12,637 nucleotides of DNA from the NCBI GenBank assembly GCA_003024985.2, contig PXIH01S0012364.1. The stretch is one strand, 5' to 3'. The DNA comes from Euperipatoides rowelli (Eukaryota > Onychophora > Udeonychophora > Euonychophora > Peripatopsidae). The notes under the pieces were generated by a model. That model searched no databases. It was not told the DNA's origin and worked only from the letters and a program-made list of their open reading frames with translations. Shown one piece after another: positions 7,850 through 12,637 of the stretch. Position 1 is the first letter of the stretch. The number at the start of each line of letters is the position of its first letter. The position numbers were made by a program, and so were the translations under genes.

Positions 7850-8160
7850 TTAACCAGGCAATTAAGCATTGACAATAACAGACCCACAACTACTATAATT
7901 GAATCAACCCATCTCATTGCTGGCCTTGCTCTCCCTCTCTGCCAACCACTGTTCAAACATAATGTCATTGTATATAGATCCCTCTATCCTCATGACATGT
8001 CCAAAGTAGGAGAGACAAAATTTCATCATTTGTGCCTCCAAGAAATCCTAGGTCCTATCTCATTTAAAACTGATCTATTTGTTCTTTTTTGAAGTCCATG
8101 GTATACACAATGTGTATTACACATAACCCTTCTCCAACAACATATTTCAAAGGCATCAAT
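7759..8160 (-). pseudogene. RTE-like LINE ORF2 C-terminal fragment
   Basis: Seen: on the minus strand, reading in three shifted frames, are IDAFEICCWRRVM (8160 onward), NRSVLNEIG (near 8065), then SYFGHVMRIEGSIYNDIMFE (about 8010-7950), then GWQRGRARPAMRWVDSI and VVFRTTVHD. Known: the order WRR...VL--IG...FGHV-R...G-RGRGRP--RW-D-I...D---WR is the well-known C-terminal tail of RTE/BovB-type and related reverse transcriptases, often seen in proteins annotated as endonuclease-reverse transcriptase. At least two frame changes and stops mark it as dead, and the RT catalytic domain is missing, as in a 5'-truncated copy. The 47-bp tandem duplication lies at its end. The RTE assignment rests on this tail alone. 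Confidence 0.8.
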
Positions 8161-8789
8161 CCTCCTTCTATCTTATTTTTTTAACTGTCCGTTATTACTT
8201 ATTTATTTTCCTTTTTTAAATAAATTTTATAATTTTTATCTGTTAAGTTATTGTTTCTTACTTTGTAAAGTCTTTAAACAGCATATAACTCATTACAGTA
8301 AAACTACTACTTTTATTTCATTTCTGATGTGATTTAATGAGATTAAACTAATCCTCTCAAATAAATCTGGCAACATATTGACCAAATTGTCTTATAGTAC
8401 AATGAAATCAATATTGATAATCATTCTGTTCTTTTTGCCAATGTAATAATTGATCAATTATACCTGCCACATTCTCCAATGCCAATTCATTTTTTATCCT
8501 CATCCTGGTGCTTTCAAATCATCTTCATCACTTTCACAATAATAACATTTGTTTTGTAAATTCATAGAGTATGTTGTGAAAATTTTGAAATACCATTAGA
8601 AATTAATCATCTGTTAATTTCTAGGATCTTTATTTTTTTATTTTTTTTGTTCATAAAAGGTTACATTTTGAATTAATATTTTTTCAATTCTACTTTTACT
8701 TTGATAACATAACTTTTGAAGATTAAGTATTGTGTGATCATCATTAAATTCCAGGCACACCTCAATTTCTTTATATAGGCTTATGTATG
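8161..8789. other. AT-rich spacer with a coding-like patch on the minus strand
   Basis: On the minus strand about 8518-8355 reads as 36 open codons containing STRMRIKNELALENVAGIID and QLLHWQKEQNDYQY, then a stop, then FHCTIRQFGQYVARF. Farther upstream on the same strand (about 8775-8645) another frame reads KEIEVCLEFNDDHTILNLQK before K/N-rich sequence, and a CYYCESDEDD phrase occurs near 8543-8514. The residue balance is more protein-like than the A/T composition would predict. I do not recognise the family. It could be a further transposon fragment or a decayed exon. Confidence 0.3.
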
Positions 8790-8793
8790 ACTG

Positions 8794-8813
8794 TTTTTTT
8801 TTAGGGGGGGGGG
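8794..8813 (+). repeat. T9-A-G10 junction, possible LINE 3' end
   Basis: Nine T's (8794-8802), one A and ten G's (8804-8813) lie side by side. On the minus strand this reads C10-T-A9, the order expected if the retrotransposon to the right ends in a short poly(A) at about 8794. A flanking target-site duplication could not be paired with a 5' end because that end may lie outside the window. Confidence 0.4.
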
Positions 8814-9009
8814 TGGTTGTCCCCTAAAATGACATTATTTAACCAAATACTAAAGTTTAGGACCCACATAAGGTACATACAAATCAATGTTGCCAAGAAA
8901 AAAAAAAGAAAAAAGAAAAAAAAGAAATCAACCTCAAGGTGGAAAAACAGTGTGTGACCACAAGGTAAAGAAAATAAACACGAGTTGGAATAAACATCCT
9001 AAAATAGAT

Positions 9010-9811
9010 AAAGCAGCATCTAGTCCAAGAAAACGGAATCTCTAAGAAAAACATTAAAGAAAGTCAGTAACTGGGGATTCAGCCATTTTTGATCAAAGAC
9101 AAAATCTGGAAGGTAAAGTTTATCCTTCCTTACCAACTCCTGAAATTGAAATAATAAAAAGGGCCAGGGCCACATACAAACCGCTTCAAAAATTGCCAAA
9201 TTTCAAACGTCCCAAAAGGAAAAATAGGCTAACATAGCCCCCAAAATATATTTTTTATTATTAAGCAGATCAGTAAAAATATCAATCATTGGCTTGGCAA
9301 AATAGTCATATTGAAAGAAATGAGCGACCCTAGACCTGGCCTCTTAAAAGAATTCACACTCCAAAAAAATGTGCTTGAGAGTCTCTAGCCGGTCACATAA
9401 AGTGCATAGAGGGCCGACCTGTAAAGAGAAACAATGGATAAGGAGGTCCCTGGTAAACACCGAAACAGTTGACACTCGGAAAAATAAATAATATAGATTA
9501 GCAGGGACAAATAAATTTTTAAAGTGTTTGTAGAATTGTAGGAATAGGTGAAAAAAGGGAGTTGGCACATAATCTTTGTCCAAAACTTGGGAATATGCTC
9601 TATAACTAAATTTCACAAGAATACAAATGACCAAAGTATCTGCTACATTCTGGAAGGTCTCCCTCAAAAGTATCAAAGTCCATCGAAGGGGTATTGATTG
9701 GCTTCACCTCCAGGACAACATCCAGATATCTTACATATTGAAATTATGACAAAAATGGTTAACATGAATAACAGAGGTAAAACAATCTAAATTGTGCAGT
9801 CCCAACCCACC
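9010..9811 (-). pseudogene. LINE ORF2: post-RT region and C-terminal zinc finger
   Basis: GGLGLHNL (9811-9788) is a motif typical of L1/Tx1 proteins just after the RT thumb and helps to separate this clade from RTE, CR1 and Jockey elements. Downstream a 110-codon open frame (9676-9344) ends in GPLCTLCDRLETLKHIFLEC, a C-x2-C-x(7)-H-x(4)-C arrangement (9406-9356) of the zf-RVT kind, with all four ligands present. After this come EARSRVAHFF and further readable helical sequence, with one or two stops, to about 9010. The function of this finger in L1-type elements is nucleic acid binding that supports retrotransposition. The exact ORF2 stop could not be fixed. Confidence 0.85.
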
Positions 9812-11029
9812 TAACTGGAGTTGTAGGCAGAGTCAAAGATGAGATACTGGCACCAAGGTTGATACCCAAAGAATATGATGAGCCAGTGCATAGAGACAAT
9901 AATGAAGGCCCTATTCAAAACTATGTGAGGAATATAGTAATAAACAGGAGGGAACAAAATTAATATGCATTGATTATTTTGATTCTCATTAATATTGACA
10001 ATTGCTTTCCTTTCAATACTAGCAATACTTGCTGGAAAGGAGATAGAATGCACTCCTGAACAAAACACTTCTCTGCAAATCCCAAATAAGGGAAGGGTAA
10101 ACCTAAAAAGTTCCAGGCAATGCAACATTGTAACGATGATCTGTACTATTGACATATGGGTGTCACATATGTGTCTTCTGGGCATTGAATAGAGAGCCAG
10201 TATGAAGAGAGAAATTGTCCAAAAGCTGAAAGACACGAGGCAAGTTGTGGCGACCATCCACAAAAACAGTTAAGTCATCGACATAAAATAAGATGGCCAC
10301 CTTAGCGTTCAGGGTCAAGATCCATACACCAATATGTCTAAAACTGAACTGTCTATATAGAGGGTGAACAAATTGGTGCTCAAGTGGGGTCCTTGTGTAA
10401 TCTCCCTTTTCACCAGAAAAGAAAAACAGAGGCAACCTCAATACTTGACTGAGACGGTCTTGTTAGAATAGTGATTAATTAAACCACAAGATAAGGCAGA
10501 AGCTCCAATGTAATGAACAATCCTTGAAGCCAGATGCATGTGACTCACATAGTCAAAGGCTTTCTTAATATCAAGAAACAAAATGGCATCATTCTTTAGT
10601 CAATGTCAATGATTAGGAATGGAAGGGCCTTTGATGCCAAAATGATAAGGAGATAAAGAGTCGGCAATACAAGATTTAACCTATTATTGAGAATACTTGC
10701 AAATATCTTTGCCTCCAAATTTTACATGTTTATAGGTCTGGTATGCGATAAGTTGAACATGGCATTCGGTCCAATCCTGATTGCGGTGCACAAGCAAGTA
10801 GGAATGGACAAAAGCATTGTCAGTATAAGGTTGAGTCAACCAACTTTTGTAAAGCATAATCAAATTAGGAATAAATAAGTGCTGAAAAAGCATGAAAAAG
10901 TATACCGTTTTCAAGCCTGGACCAGGTGAACTGTATGAATTTAACTGGGCCAAAGCATCCAAAATACCTTTAGGAGTTATGACGAAATTGTTCCGAGATT
11001 GAATGTCATTGTGATTGGGAAACAATATT
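9812..11029 (-). pseudogene. LINE ORF2: reverse transcriptase domain
   Basis: In a live element this domain makes cDNA from the element's RNA at the nicked target. Motifs in order: ITPKGILDALAQLNSYSSPG, with SPGPG at 10929-10915 where the family has SPGPDG; a helix-like segment LFIPNLIMLYKSWLTQ; a finger-region block readable in another frame as MPCSTYRIPDL (near 10770), the counterpart of the YRPISL motif; FLDIKKAFDYV (motif A, LDIKKAFD at 10575-10552) with the first catalytic Asp; EITQGPHL (motif B, to 10381), changed from the usual QGDPL; and FYVDD (motif C, 10288-10274) with the catalytic Asp pair. These are followed by DGRHNLPRVFQLLDNFS and SLFNAQKT, the usual thumb-side block. Motif C is in a different frame from A and B, and a few in-frame stops are present. 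Both catalytic motifs are intact. Confidence 0.9.
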
Positions 11030-11499
11030 GTCTTGTGAAAATCTGCAGATCAGGTGCTACAAGATTGAAAAACTTTGGTAAAATAATTGTATATGTCTCA
11101 ACATCAGAAGGCCTGTTAAATTATCCTGTCCATCAAATATAAAGTTCATAGGGGGCGAGGTAACTGAAAAAAAAGGATGTAGTCAATGAGGATATCTCCT
11201 GTCTTGATGCCACTATATGCTTACGAAGCATGTAAGTTTGTTCGGATTGTAGCTTGGATGAGAGTTTATTGAATTCTTTCTGACACTTTTTGTAGACAGA
11301 AACTTGGAAAGAAAGTTCAATATTAGACAAAGCATTTACAAGTTAATGCAGTTCAGATAGTCAAAGACATACCATATGCTTGGCATGAAGATTAAACTTA
11401 ATTAAACTATTGACAAACAAAGATTTAAACAAAAGATAATTGTCAATGGTGAACTTGTGAAATAAGAATGAAACAGTATCAATGTAAATGTCTGAAAAA
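11030..11499 (-). pseudogene. LINE ORF2: linker between endonuclease and RT
   Basis: This is the segment joining the nuclease to the RT. The clearest piece, 11330-11133, reads FQVSVYKKCQKEFNKLSSKL followed by a stretch with QSEQTYMLRKHIVASRQEIS and FFFSYLAPYELYI. This fits the charged, helical pre-RT region in which an arginine-rich part and an aromatic FFxYL-like phrase precede the first RT block in L1/Tx1 proteins. The rest (11499-11331 and 11132-11030) has several stops in all frames, so alignment by eye is weak there. Confidence 0.6.
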
Positions 11500-12274
11500 A
11501 ATAATGGATTGTAGGCAAGGGTCGGTGTTATGAAAGGATGCCACTGTGTTGCAGTGAAAATAGGAAACAGTGGTACCAAAGATGAACCAATCCTCAAAAA
11601 AAAAAAGGGCTGCATGGTCTGAGAAAGTGTTGAATCGAACATTGAACTCAGTCTGAGATGCCATACCTTGGGTCATAAAAATAGTCAAGATTGTTTGCAG
11701 CCTGTGAAAATGTGTCGGGAGAGAATCCCTGCCATAAAATGTAGTGGGATTGATGATGAACAAGCGATCGAAAATTGCAAGAAAAAAGAGAACCACAGAT
11801 AGCCCTCCATGATAAAAGTCGCCTCCTAAAACTATATATAGTCCTTCTGAGTGGCAAAGCAGCTACTAAATCCGAAAAAATGGCTTGGTTGGTTACCAAA
11901 TGACTAAGTGCATAGCAATTAACTAAAACTAAACTATTTGCTTCATAAACCAATGATAAAATGGTGTAACATGATGTGGCCTTTACAATCATGACATGTC
12001 AAATAATAAGTATCTTGGAAAGTAGGACTATGAACCCTGACATGACTTGGGCGGCATTTCTCTGAAAAACATGGTAAAAATTCTGAAAATTGTTTTGACA
12101 CCCCAATGGGTTATGCCTATCCTTCACTTTTTCCACCTTTAACTTTGTTTCTTGCAGAAATCAAATATCAATCTCATACCAAACTAGGTAGTCCTTAAGC
12201 AATTTCTGCTTTCTTTTGGTATGCATGCCTTGAATATTTAATAATTAATTGTTGCCACTCACTTGTTGAGCCAT
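11500..12274 (-). pseudogene. LINE ORF2: APE-type endonuclease domain
   Basis: In a live element this domain nicks target DNA to expose the primer for reverse transcription. A plausible start is the ATG at 12274 (MAQQVSGN), which is followed almost at once by a stop and then, in the same frame, by NIQG (12238-12227) and by FLQETK (12160-12143), where E is the metal-binding glutamate. A TGA replaces the codon before FLQETK. The frame continues through VLVNCYALSHLVTNQAIFSD and then shifts, near 11835, to LGGDF (11829-11815), the D of which is the conserved catalytic aspartate, although the following Asn is Tyr. It ends with TFSDHAALFF, where SDH (11622-11614) carries the catalytic Asp-His pair. 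Two in-frame stops and one frame change are visible. The catalytic positions apart from the GGDFN asparagine are preserved, so decay is recent relative to insertion. Confidence 0.88.
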
Positions 12275-12637
12275 TTCAGTAAGGATATGTGCAAAAAAAA
12301 AAAAGTAGAAAGACACAATGAAGAGCACCTTGATCAGTAAATGAAGAAGAGATGAAATCAAAAGTAATAAGGAAATAAACAAACTGTAAAAATCAAGATA
12401 AAAAGAAAAAAACACCTCCCCCAAAAAAAACATACCAAATTGTATGAGAAATTGTGCAAAAGGACTAAATATTAAATGCATACTAAATAAAAAAGAAAAA
12501 CAAAATAATAAAAAATAGTTTTTAAGTAGACACAGTATCTTGAATTTTTAATCTTTTGTGATCTCTCACCCCCCTACAAAATCCTATGACTGCTCTGTAT
12601 CCTCAATAACTGCTGATAGCCACTAGCTTCACTGTAA
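12275..12637. other. Sequence upstream of the LINE ORF2, no gene supported
   Basis: On the minus strand this is the leader of ORF2, possibly the ORF1-ORF2 spacer or 5' UTR. A 78-codon minus-strand frame (12481-12245) is dominated by F, L, S and I because the coding strand is T-rich. It overlaps the ORF2 start in frame and ends MAQQVSGNN, so its upstream part is probably non-coding rather than a membrane protein. No ORF1 features such as an RRM-like domain, coiled coil or CCHC knuckle were seen before the window ends. Confidence 0.5.

Larger units (their letters stand above)
8790..12274 (-). mobile_element. Near-complete ORF2 region of an L1/Tx1-like LINE, inactive
   Basis: A minus-strand non-LTR retrotransposon accounts for most of the right third of the window. 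In order from 12274 downward it shows an APE-type endonuclease, a linker, a full set of reverse transcriptase motifs, the post-RT GGLGLHNL motif and a C-terminal CxxC finger. About 3.3 kb of ORF2 is present, close to the size expected for a roughly 1.1-1.2 kilo-residue L1/Tx1 ORF2 protein. No ORF1 was recognised, and if present it would lie beyond 12275, perhaps off the window. The 3' end is uncertain. One candidate is the T9 run at 8794-8802, which is A9 in the sense strand and is directly preceded there by a C10 run. Many frame changes and stops make it non-functional, but the motifs are still easy to read, so it is younger than the fragments at 4.4-5.1 and 6.6-7.1 kb. Confidence 0.9.

Noticed and set aside
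9995-10192. 65-codon plus-strand frame
   Set aside because: It lies antisense to the LINE post-RT region, where the minus-strand reading explains the sequence.
10687-10878. 63-codon plus-strand frame
   Set aside because: Antisense shadow of the reverse transcriptase region.
12245-12481. Apparent multi-span membrane protein on the minus strand
   Set aside because: The F/L/S/I content comes from T-rich DNA, and the frame runs into the LINE ORF2 start, so it is leader sequence rather than a membrane protein gene.

Overview
The window looks like non-coding, repeat-laden nuclear DNA from an animal, probably an AT-rich invertebrate. I cannot name the species. The evidence is very high A+T, long A/T homopolymers, microsatellites, no bacterial gene layout, and decayed non-LTR retrotransposons (LINEs) of clades that live in metazoan genomes: L1/Tx1-like, RTE-like and CR1/L2/Rex-like. 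No intact host gene, rRNA, functional tRNA or CRISPR array was found. Eight ambiguous bases (2244-2279), just after a run of 19 G, point to draft sequence.

Layout. Positions 1-4260 are mostly AT-rich sequence without recognisable genes. They hold a GC-richer island (about 721-1295), two short coding-like stretches of unknown origin (399-684 and 2342-2764), a 25-bp exact dispersed repeat (958-982 and 2104-2128), and a pyrimidine-rich tract (about 3900-4100). Positions 4434-5092 hold a plus-strand fragment of an L1/Tx1-like LINE, recognised by the reverse transcriptase (RT) block SPGPDALSNELYK. Positions 5151-5712 hold two diverged copies of one repeat at a 340-bp offset. Between them is a tRNA-like block with A-box-like and B-box-like motifs, best read as a SINE or SINE-like element.

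From about 6470 to the right end, everything recognisable is on the minus strand. Four LINE remnants follow each other with their 3' ends pointing left. They are an L1/Tx1-like C-terminus with a CCHC-like finger and a (TAAA)n-type tail (about 6466-7100), a CR1/L2-like C-terminus (7325-7540), an RTE-like C-terminus containing a 47-bp tandem duplication (about 7756-8160), and a nearly complete but frameshifted L1/Tx1-like ORF2 (12274 down to about 9010).

The large element still shows, in order, an APE-type endonuclease (NIQG, FLQETK, LGGDF, SDH), RT motifs (SPGP, LDIKKAFD, ITQGP, FYVDD), the post-RT motif GGLGLHNL and a C-terminal CxxC finger. An active copy would nick the target DNA, prime reverse transcription there and insert its own copy. 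Stops and frame changes show this copy is dead.

I see no convincing previously undescribed system. The observations most worth following are the 25-bp repeat with an 8-bp flanking duplication at its second copy, the tRNA-like/repeat composite, the co-oriented LINE cluster, and three coding-like stretches I could not assign.
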